Source: an uncultured Verrucomicrobiales bacterium (GTDB lineage Bacteria > Verrucomicrobiota > Verrucomicrobiia > Verrucomicrobiales > Akkermansiaceae). Taken from it: a stretch of 5,591 nucleotides of DNA. A program made the translations under genes and the position numbers. Below the pieces are notes generated by a model. The model saw nothing but the letters and a program-made list of their open reading frames with translations. It did not search any database and had not been told where the DNA came from. This document shows, piece after piece, positions 1 through 5,384 of this stretch (the first letter of the stretch is position 1; each line of letters starts with the position of its first letter). Location of the stretch: positions 1 to 5,591 of the forward strand of contig CALBVA010000280.1 in assembly GCA_937969125.1 (NCBI GenBank). Reading direction: 5' to 3'.

Positions 1-2722
1 CCCGAAATTTTTTCCCTTTTCCGACGCTAAGTTTGTGATCTCCGGCGATCATGATGTGAGCGGTTTCCGGTGACTGGTAGTTGTATTGCCCGTCAGGGAG
101 GCGTTGGCCATCGATGAACATTTCGTCGACATGAAAGCGGGCGCGTTTTGGCTCGATCCGGCTATCGCTTGAGATTTCCAACCGTCTGATGCCAGTTGAT
201 CCGGTGCAATATCCCCGTAGCCAGCAGTTCGGGCCGGTGAGGACCACGGTTGATTTTCTCAGCACGTCATTTCGGAAGGGTGCCAGGGTGCCTTCTTCGA
301 TGACCCAGCGACCGCGAAACTCATCGGTGGTGGCATTGAGATATATGAATTCCTCCCGGTCTCCATTGATCCGGATGTCATGATCGCCGAGAAGTTTTCC
401 CTGGAGAATGAAGTCCTTCGGCTGGAGGATGGCTCGATCCGGAAGCCGGAAGAGAGTCTCTGCTTCGATGTGAATGCGCCCGCCAATGAGTTCCCTGGCG
501 AACAGGGCGTGGCGGGGGGCGAAGTTCACGACGCCGCCGCGCAGACGTAGGTCGGCGAAGGCCAGCCAGCCGACGTTGCCTTCGGGCTCGAGAGTGGAGC
601 CCGATTCCATGACGAGGGAGTGGCCCCCGAAGTATTCCAGCCCGCGTGGATCATAGGTGCCATTCAGGGTGATGCCATCGGGCACGTGATAATCGATGGG
701 TGGGACGGTGAGTTTGTCCTCTACATGACGTGCGCGCAGAGGCATCGGCCCGTCCCAGGTTTCCGCGCGGTCCCATCGGCCGGATTGTCTTGCCGTGACG
801 ATGCGCGGGGCGCCCTCCGTGACTTCGATCCGAGGCAGGAAAACATCTGGCGTGGTGGTATTGCCAAATTCCTCCTCGACGATCACCGGTGACTTACCCT
901 CCAGATTATATCGTTTCAGGTCGTTAGCTTTCTTATAGTGACCGGGTGGGATGGGGTGACCATTGATAAAGAGGCTCCGGAAGGTGGTCTCTGCCGCGAT
1001 CTCAATGAAGCCGTTATTTAAAAGACGGGTGGGGCCGAGGCGACAGCCATCGAGTGAGCGCAGGACGCCACGGTCGATGGTGATCGGTCCGGGGCCGGCA
1101 GCATTCGGTCCCTTGAAATCAATGTCGCCCTGAATGAACCAGCCACCCGTAAACTCCGAGCAGTCACCTTCCATCTTCACGGGGGCTCCTTGTTTCGGAG
1201 GAGCGAGGAAGATGGGGGAGGTTCCGATGAGCTTCGAGCGGATGATGAGATGATTCGCCGCGGTGCGACCGGTGGTCATGGTGGAGGCCTGGAGGACGTG
1301 GATAGTGCCTGTCAGGATACCGGTGGAGTTGCTGAAGTCACCGAGGGCGCGATAAAGTTCCGGGTAATCATCAGGGGTGATCATTCGCACCAGCTCTGAG
1401 GTGATGGTCCCACCATCGAGCCGGAGATCATCAATGTGGGCCTCTCCGGGGAATCCTGCGATAATCAGGCTGGAGGAAGATTCCAGGGTGAGACTTTTTC
1501 CAGGGAAGGTGGTATTGGAAGAAATGTCAGCGGAGGGAAATTCCGGGACTTCCGGGCCGGATTTAACATTCGTCTGCGGGGTGAAGTGGATCAGATGCGC
1601 TTCTTCACCGGCGATGAAATGATTCAGCCGCATCTGCTCGGGGCTGACTCCCGGCCACATCAGGTCCGAGGTCCAGGGGCGCGTGACCGGCCTGTCGAAG
1701 ATTGGGCTGCGAGTTACCCCGGGCACCAGCGGGCCGACTTCCGGAGGTCGGGTGAGCTTCCACGCCATGGCACCGCCAATGAGTGCCGTGATTCCTGATC
1801 CGATAAAAACCCGACGAGAGAGCGGTGGGGTGGGGGTGAATGCCGCCCTCATCTCGCTGGCAAACTCCCCTGCAGATTCGAAGCGAGCCTCCGGTTCTGA
1901 ACTGAGAGCGCGGCGCATAACGGGATCTGCGCTTTTCGGCACGCCCTCGATTTCCGAAATATCCCGGAAATGCCCCATCGGAAGCTTGCCAGTGAGCAAT
2001 TGGTAAAAGATCACTCCTAGACTATAAAGATCGGTCTGCACGCTGTCTGACTCGCCCTCAGAATAGAGCTCTGGAGCGAGGTAGTGAACGGTCCCGACCT
2101 GGGTGCCGGTCCGAGTAAGGGACATTTGGGAAATCGTGCGGGAATTGTCCTTCGCCAGACCGAAGTCCGCGATCTTCAGCTCAGAGGAATCGGCATTGAG
2201 GAGAAGATTGGACGGCTTGAGGTCTCGGTGAAGGAGGCCCTGTTCATGAAGGTGAGCCAGACCCTCGCAGACTTGCTCGATGTATTGCATCGCGCGTTTC
2301 GGTTCTAATTGTCCCAGTTCCCCGAGATCGCCGCCGGGCATGTCATCCATCACGTAGAATGGCTGCCCGTCACCAGTGATATCATGCCGATGGGCTCGAA
2401 TGAGGCGCGGATGATCCAGCGAGGTCAGGATGGCAATCTCGCCCGTGAAGCGTTTTTGGAGGAGTGGATTGGCAGCCAGTTCGCGTGGGAGGAGCTTGAT
2501 CGCGGACTTGCTGCCATCAGGATTTTCCACCCGGTAGACGGCGGCCATGCCACCCCGCCCGATGAGCGAAATGACCTTGAGATCTTTAATCGCGAGGTCC
2601 AGATCTTTGGCGGTCGGCGGCTCCCAGGGTCTGGGCTGATCCGAATAATAAGAATCTGACGGCACGTCATCGCCCATGCCGATCTTCAACAGTCCCCGAG
2701 GGTCTGGCACTGTAGTTTCCAT
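1..2722 (-). CDS. Transmembrane Ser/Thr protein kinase with repeated extracytoplasmic region (partial, C-terminus beyond the window)
   Basis: My translation from the ATG at 2722 is open for 907 codons with no stop before the left edge, so the 3' end is missing. Residues about 50-290 form a Hanks-type kinase domain that looks catalytically complete: nucleotide loop GRGGMAAVY (55-63; the third loop Gly is Ala60), Lys76 in AIK, probable alpha-C Glu95, HRDLKPSN (165-172), DFG (186-188), GT..YLAPE (210-218), Asp231 and Arg280. A WEPPT segment (33-37) precedes it. Residues 302-323 are one hydrophobic stretch starting SRRVFIG, probably a membrane anchor. Residues ~340-907 are Gly- and beta-strand-rich and contain two diverged copies of one module, probably outside the cytoplasm. 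The start overlaps the stop of the sigma factor gene, which suggests translational coupling and a shared pathway. Substrate and ligand are unknown; the sigma factor is the obvious candidate target. The kinase call is firm; the role of the C-terminal part is inferred. Confidence 0.93.
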   Translation of the reverse strand, partial: METTVPDPRGLLKIGMGDDVPSDSYYSDQPRPWEPPTAKDLDLAIKDLKVISLIGRGGMAAVYRVENPDGSKSAIKLLPRELAANPLLQKRFTGEIAILTSLDHPRLIRAHRHDITGDGQPFYVMDDMPGGDLGELGQLEPKRAMQYIEQVCEGLAHLHEQGLLHRDLKPSNLLLNADSSELKIADFGLAKDNSRTISQMSLTRTGTQVGTVHYLAPELYSEGESDSVQTDLYSLGVIFYQLLTGKLPMGHFRDISEIEGVPKSADPVMRRALSSEPEARFESAGEFASEMRAAFTPTPPLSRRVFIGSGITALIGGAMAWKLTRPPEVGPLVPGVTRSPIFDRPVTRPWTSDLMWPGVSPEQMRLNHFIAGEEAHLIHFTPQTNVKSGPEVPEFPSADISSNTTFPGKSLTLESSSSLIIAGFPGEAHIDDLRLDGGTITSELVRMITPDDYPELYRALGDFSNSTGILTGTIHVLQASTMTTGRTAANHLIIRSKLIGTSPIFLAPPKQGAPVKMEGDCSEFTGGWFIQGDIDFKGPNAAGPGPITIDRGVLRSLDGCRLGPTRLLNNGFIEIAAETTFRSLFINGHPIPPGHYKKANDLKRYNLEGKSPVIVEEEFGNTTTPDVFLPRIEVTEGAPRIVTARQSGRWDRAETWDGPMPLRARHVEDKLTVPPIDYHVPDGITLNGTYDPRGLEYFGGHSLVMESGSTLEPEGNVGWLAFADLRLRGGVVNFAPRHALFARELIGGRIHIEAETLFRLPDRAILQPKDFILQGKLLGDHDIRINGDREEFIYLNATTDEFRGRWVIEEGTLAPFRNDVLRKSTVVLTGPNCWLRGYCTGSTGIRRLEISSDSRIEPKRARFHVDEMFIDGQRLPDGQYNYQSPETAHIMIAGDHKLSVGKGKKFR
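80..781 (-). repeat. Second copy of the duplicated module in the kinase C-terminal region (residues ~648-881)
   Basis: This is the partner of the copy at residues ~348-597. Landmarks are SLVMESGSTL (702-711), ADLRLRGG (723-730), GRIHI (748-752), KLLG (776-779), EFRGRWVI (801-808) and MFIDGQRLPDGQY (868-880). Offsets between copies range from 276 to 292 residues, so the copies diverged with small insertions and deletions, and the DNA no longer looks repeated. A W-x-x-x-x-x-W-like start (residues 650-656 here, 350-356 in the first copy) may mark the beginning of each unit. Sequence after residue 881 belongs to the next segment, cut by the window edge, so further copies are possible. Confidence 0.72.
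932..1681 (-). repeat. First copy of the duplicated module in the kinase C-terminal region (residues ~348-597)
   Basis: This segment aligns by eye with residues ~648-881 of the same protein. Matching landmarks, in order, are SLTLESSSSL (410-419), DDLRLDGG (431-438), GTIHV (472-476), KLIG (497-500), EFTGGWFI (523-530) and LFINGHPIPPGHY (584-596). The order is the same in both copies, with spacing differences that fit small loop insertions. The short strands separated by Gly and Asn suggest a beta-rich fold, perhaps a beta-helix or beta-sandwich. The closing L-F-x-N-G-x-x-x-P-x-G-x-Y motif recalls the ends of beta-strand repeat domains in large verrucomicrobial surface proteins, but no family is assigned. 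Boundaries are approximate. Confidence 0.75.
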
Positions 2723-2724
2723 TA
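2720..2724 (-). promoter_or_regulatory. TAATG stop/start overlap coupling sigma factor and kinase
   Basis: On the minus strand the sigma factor stop TAA (2724-2722) shares its final A with the kinase start ATG (2722-2720). Only a weak purine stretch (GGTAAGAAC) precedes it, so the kinase is probably translated mainly by ribosomes that finish the sigma factor and restart. This geometry also argues that 2722 is the true kinase start. Confidence 0.85.
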
Positions 2725-3447
2725 GTTCTTACCGAGAGCGTTAAAAAGAGCCTGAAGCTCGCTGTCGATCTCGTCCTCTGTAGCGACCGTCTTGGCGACT
2801 TCGCTACGGAGGATCTTCTGGTATTTTTGCTTCATTCGATGAATGGCGGCCTTGACTGCCGAGGTCGAGGATTTCAGACCCTTAGCCAAATCCTCGTAGG
2901 TCGGCTGACTGGAGGTCTCGGTGAGCCGGGGAAAAAGTGCCTGGAACCAGACCTCGCGGCCACGGGATTCATACTCCTCGCGTAGCGACCGTGTGGTGAG
3001 TTCGATCAGCTGGTGAGCCCAGCGGCGGTCGAACTCTCGATCGCTGATATCTTTCACCCCGGGTTCAATGAGTTCCTCCTCGAAAGGGAGATGGGTGGCT
3101 GTTCCACCTCGCTTATCCCGCGTCCGGTGTCGGTGGAAATTCAATGCCCGGTGCTTGGCTGCCGTCATAAGGTAGTTCCTCATTCGCCCTTTGGTCGGAT
3201 CGAGGTCCGGAAATTGGTCAGCATTGTAAATTCCAGCAAAGACTTCCTGGGTCAGATCCTCGGCATCCTCGTTTGAAACGCCCATCGAACGGAGAAAGGA
3301 CTTCACCGGGCTCCAGTAATCACGGCAGAATTTTTCCACCTCTTTTCTGGCCAGTCCTGACTGCGACTTCGTCTTGATCGCCAGGATCAGACTCCACTGA
3401 GTTGTTGGGAAATGTTTTGGGGGACTCACAATCTTACTGACTGACAC
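2722..3447 (-). CDS. ECF-type RNA polymerase sigma factor (sigma-70 family), paired with a Ser/Thr kinase
   Basis: This 241-residue protein is predicted to direct core RNA polymerase to a specific promoter set. An N-terminal FPTTQWSLI motif (13-21) is typical of sigma factors from Planctomycetes and Verrucomicrobia. Region 2 spans about 37-108, with the core-binding motif DAEDLTQEVF (61-70) and a basic stretch rich in Arg and His (100-113). A long linker (~110-180) leads to the region 4 helix-turn-helix (about 183-214), with YEDLAKGL followed by a Ser/Thr cluster (193-196) and AVKAAIHRMKQKY. There is no region 1 or 3, as in ECF factors. No anti-sigma gene is seen; the next gene is a membrane kinase, so control by phosphorylation is plausible but inferred. 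The start is GTG at 3447, directly after an in-frame TAG; a second GTG at codon 7 is also possible, and neither has a clear Shine-Dalgarno sequence. Confidence 0.92.
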   Translation of the reverse strand: MSVSKIVSPPKHFPTTQWSLILAIKTKSQSGLARKEVEKFCRDYWSPVKSFLRSMGVSNEDAEDLTQEVFAGIYNADQFPDLDPTKGRMRNYLMTAAKHRALNFHRHRTRDKRGGTATHLPFEEELIEPGVKDISDREFDRRWAHQLIELTTRSLREEYESRGREVWFQALFPRLTETSSQPTYEDLAKGLKSSTSAVKAAIHRMKQKYQKILRSEVAKTVATEDEIDSELQALFNALGKN

Positions 3448-3524
3448 CTAAAGAGGCGAAAGATTCTCTTGGATTTTAACAGCTTACCAGATCAAAGCGA
3501 CTTAAGGAAATTTTTGTAACAGGT

Positions 3525-3548
3525 GGGAGTGCCGAGACTGCAACTCCC
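3525..3548 (+). other. Stem-loop in the region upstream of rpsM (GGGAGT/ACTCCC)
   Basis: GGGAGT (3525-3530) pairs perfectly with ACTCCC (3543-3548). An inner GC/GC pairing past a single bulged A leaves the loop CGAGACT. There is no U-tract after it, so it is not an intrinsic terminator in the plus direction. It may be part of an operator or of the rpsM leader RNA if transcription starts upstream of it. Confidence 0.4.
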
Positions 3549-3593
3549 GTGCCAAAAGAATTTCATTCCAGAAAATTGCTGAATTCCTCTTGC

Positions 3594-3610
3594 CAGAGAA
3601 GGCCTCTCTG
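3594..3610 (+). other. Stem-loop in the rpsM leader (CAGAGA/TCTCTG)
   Basis: A perfect 6-base stem, CAGAGA (3594-3599) and TCTCTG (3605-3610), with loop AGGCC. It lies about 67 bases before the rpsM start. It overlaps the weak promoter candidate at 3590-3618, so it could be DNA-level symmetry rather than RNA structure. Confidence 0.35.
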
Positions 3611-3632
3611 ATACAGAACCCGCCTCCGCCAC

Positions 3633-3647
3633 TCTGCAAACCGCAGA
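3633..3647 (+). other. Stem-loop close to the rpsM start (TCTGC/GCAGA)
   Basis: A perfect 5-base stem with loop AAACC ends 29 bases before the rpsM ATG. With the two upstream hairpins it could form a structured leader of the kind used for feedback control of ribosomal protein operons. A stem this short can also occur by chance. Confidence 0.3.
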
Positions 3648-3676
3648 TTCGTGGAAATTCCTGAACATTTACGACC

Positions 3677-4045
3677 ATGGCACGACTCTTCGGCACAGAC
3701 ATCCCAAACGAGAAGCGTATTGAAGCCTCTCTTCCATACATTTTTGGCATCGGCTCTTCCACTGCGGGCCGCATTCTTGAGCAGGCTGGAGTCAGCCCGG
3801 ACATTCGCACCGGCGAGCTCAGTGAAGAGCAGCTGGTGAAAATCGCCACTGTTATTCAGAATGAAGGAATCCTCATTGAAGGTGACCTTCGCCGTGAGAA
3901 GCAGGGCCAACTGAAGCGTCTGTCCTCCATTAACTGCTACCGCGGTATCCGCCTGAAGCGCGGCCTTCCCGTTCGCGGACAGCGCACCCGCACCAATGCA
4001 CGCACCCGTAAGGGTAAGCGCAAGACCGTCGGTGTTGCCAAGTAA
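3677..4045 (+). CDS. rpsM: 30S ribosomal protein S13
   Basis: S13 sits in the head of the small ribosomal subunit, where it contacts 16S rRNA, the large subunit and P-site tRNA. The 122-residue length is normal for the family. It begins MARLFGTDIPNEKRIEASL, carries the helix-turn-helix-like YIFGIG segment (21-26), and has the basic C-terminal tail with GLPVRGQRTRTNARTRKG and a Lys/Arg-rich end that reaches tRNA. It is the first gene of a three-gene plus-strand cluster with rpsK and rpsD. There is no recognisable Shine-Dalgarno sequence before the ATG (the preceding bases are ATTTACGACC), but the start fits the family alignment. The usual upstream neighbours (secY, infA, rpmJ) are absent; a divergent sigma factor gene lies there instead. 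Confidence 0.98.
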   Translation: MARLFGTDIPNEKRIEASLPYIFGIGSSTAGRILEQAGVSPDIRTGELSEEQLVKIATVIQNEGILIEGDLRREKQGQLKRLSSINCYRGIRLKRGLPVRGQRTRTNARTRKGKRKTVGVAK

Positions 4046-4089
4046 GCACCTCGCGGTGACTTGCTGACCAAAGATTTTTCCATACCACA

Positions 4090-4707
4090 ATGGCTGAAGA
4101 AAACAAAAATGAGGAGACCGAGGAGGTCGTTGCTGATGCAGCGGCTACCCCTGCGGAAACTCCAGCCCCTGAGGCGGCTACTGAAGAAGTAGCTCCAGAA
4201 GCAGCAGCCGATGAGGCCGCCGCTCCTGTTGAGGGTGAAGCAGCAGCCGAGGGCGATGCCCCGGCACCGAAGGAAGAGAAGAAGCGCGATATTTTTGCGG
4301 AGCTTCTCGGAGAAGAGGATCCTGACAAGGTCAAGATTCACAAGTCCAAGAAAAGCAAGAACGTCACCAAAGGTCTCGTTCACGTCACTGCGACTTTTAA
4401 CAACACCACCGTCACGGTGACTGATGAGCGTGGAAACACAATCGGCTGGTCCTCCGCTGGTAAGATGGGCTTCAAGGGGTCTCGTAAGAGCACCGCATAT
4501 GCTGCCCAGGTTGTTTCGCAGGATGCCTGCCGTCAGGCCATGGCTCATGGATTGAAGGAAGCCGTCGTTCGTGTCAAAGGCCCCGGTGCCGGACGTGAAT
4601 CTGCCGTTCGCGCCGTTCAGGGAGTGGGTGTCGATGTCACCGAAATCCGAGACGTTACCGCCATCCCTCACAACGGCTGCCGCCCCAAGAAGGCACGTCG
4701 CGTGTAA
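4090..4707 (+). CDS. rpsK: 30S ribosomal protein S11 with long acidic N-terminal extension
   Basis: S11 binds 16S rRNA in the platform of the small subunit and helps shape the mRNA exit region. Residues about 80-205 are the ordinary S11 core, with FNNT (103-106), GSRKST, VKGPGAGRES, and the family-typical end IPHNGCRPKKARRV. From FNN to the C-terminus the length equals that recalled for E. coli S11, so the core appears to have no insertions. The protein is 205 residues instead of about 129 because of ~76 extra N-terminal residues. The first 60 hold 18 Asp/Glu, 21 Ala and only one Lys; a mixed-charge stretch follows (61-90). No internal ATG or GTG start was found between the extension and the core, so the extension should be translated. 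The ATG at 4090 lacks a visible Shine-Dalgarno sequence and lies 44 bases after rpsM. Confidence 0.97.
   Translation: MAEENKNEETEEVVADAAATPAETPAPEAATEEVAPEAAADEAAAPVEGEAAAEGDAPAPKEEKKRDIFAELLGEEDPDKVKIHKSKKSKNVTKGLVHVTATFNNTTVTVTDERGNTIGWSSAGKMGFKGSRKSTAYAAQVVSQDACRQAMAHGLKEAVVRVKGPGAGRESAVRAVQGVGVDVTEIRDVTAIPHNGCRPKKARRV
4198..4250 (+). repeat. In-frame direct repeat inside the rpsK extension
   Basis: The 14-mer GAAGCAGCAGCCGA occurs at 4198-4211 and again at 4237-4250. The 39-base offset equals 13 codons, so both copies encode EAAA followed by an acidic residue (residues 37-41 and 50-54). This suggests the acidic Ala-rich extension grew or is changing by in-frame slippage or duplication. 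Confidence 0.75.
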
Positions 4708-4742
4708 TTTATCTTCAACCTTAATTTTAGAAAGACAGATCA

Positions 4743-5354
4743 ATGGCACGTTACACCGGCCCAAAAGATAAAATCAGCCGCCGCTTTGGAGTCCCTCTCT
4801 TTGGGCCTTCGAAAGCACTTGAACGCCGTAATTACCCTCCGGGTCCTCACGGGCTTCGCTCTGGACGTCGAAAGAAGTCCGATTACGCGATCGCTCTTGG
4901 CGAAAAGCAAAAGCTCAAGTTCATCTACGGAGTTCTTGAAAAACAGTTCCGCGGATACTTCGCAGAAGCAGGACGCCGCCGCGGTATTACCGGCGACATC
5001 ATGCTCCAGCTTCTCGAGACCCGCCTTGACAACATTTGCTACCGTCTCGGCTTCGGCAACACCCGTCAGGCCGCTCGTCAGCTCGTAAACCACGGTCACG
5101 TCCTCGTGAACGGTAAGAAGCTTGATATTGCTTCCTATCAGGTTCGCGCAGGTGATGTCATCAAGATCGGCAGCCGCGCTTCTTCGCAGCAGCTCGGACT
5201 CCGCATGCTCGACCTCACTCAGTCGGTTCCTCTTCAGGACTGGTTGACTCTCGACCGCGAGAAGATGGAAGGAACCGTCGCCCGTCTCCCTGAGAAGGAC
5301 GATATTGACGCACCAGTCAACCTCCAGCTTATCGTCGAACTTTACTCTCGTTAA
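4743..5354 (+). CDS. rpsD: 30S ribosomal protein S4 (zinc-free type)
   Basis: S4 is a primary 16S rRNA-binding protein that nucleates assembly of the 30S body and helps maintain decoding accuracy. In well-studied bacteria it also represses its own operon by binding the leader mRNA. The 203-residue length is normal. It starts MARYTGPKDKISRRFGVPLFG and has PPGPHG (32-37). The S4 RNA-binding fold lies about 90-142, with RLDNICYRLGF, TRQAARQLVNHGHVLVNG and VRAGDVIKI. It ends LQLIVELYSR. The N-terminal zinc-binding cysteines are missing and only Cys99 is present, so it is the C-minus form. It is the last gene of the cluster, 35 bases after rpsK, and is followed by a terminator. The bases before ATG contain only a weak AGAAAG. 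Confidence 0.98.
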   Translation: MARYTGPKDKISRRFGVPLFGPSKALERRNYPPGPHGLRSGRRKKSDYAIALGEKQKLKFIYGVLEKQFRGYFAEAGRRRGITGDIMLQLLETRLDNICYRLGFGNTRQAARQLVNHGHVLVNGKKLDIASYQVRAGDVIKIGSRASSQQLGLRMLDLTQSVPLQDWLTLDREKMEGTVARLPEKDDIDAPVNLQLIVELYSR

Positions 5355-5384
5355 TTCAGGAGAAGTTCCTCGCTGCAAAGCATT

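Larger units (their letters stand above)
3448..3676. promoter_or_regulatory. Divergent intergenic region: start signals for the sigma-kinase operon and the rpsM operon
   Basis: These 229 bases separate two outward-facing operons and must hold at least one promoter each way. I see no convincing -35/-10 pair. Weak candidates are TTGCCA at 3590 with TACAGA 17 bases downstream for rpsM, and a TTAAAAT box on the minus strand near 3473-3479 for the sigma factor, without a good -35. An ECF-type promoter recognised by the neighbouring sigma factor is possible but cannot be identified by eye. No small gene such as rpmJ (L36) was found here. Confidence 0.55.

Noticed and set aside
1190..2659. Several plus-strand open frames of 70-120 codons
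   Set aside because: They lie antisense to the continuous kinase frame, which has clear catalytic motifs; peptides are Arg/Gly/Ser-rich and look like shadows.
3448..3676. A small gene such as rpmJ (L36) upstream of rpsM
   Set aside because: No open frame with the conserved Cys/Lys-rich L36 pattern is present in the intergenic region.
4046..4089. Hairpin CACC-TCGC-GGTG between rpsM and rpsK as a terminator
   Set aside because: Only four base pairs, and the T-run lies about 20 bases away; the genes are close and most likely co-transcribed.
3563..4090. 175-codon minus-strand open frame opposite the leader and rpsM
   Set aside because: Most of it lies antisense to rpsM and the remainder covers the intergenic region; no recognisable protein.
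3937..4764. 275-codon minus-strand open frame opposite rpsM and rpsK
   Set aside because: It is the mirror of highly conserved ribosomal protein genes; the peptide is low in recognisable structure and no independent signal supports it.
4743..4900. Zinc-binding cysteines at the S4 N-terminus
   Set aside because: No Cys occurs in the first 98 residues, so this is the zinc-free form and not a damaged gene.
4740..5378. 212-codon minus-strand open frame opposite rpsD
   Set aside because: Antisense to a full-length conserved S4 gene; a codon-bias shadow.
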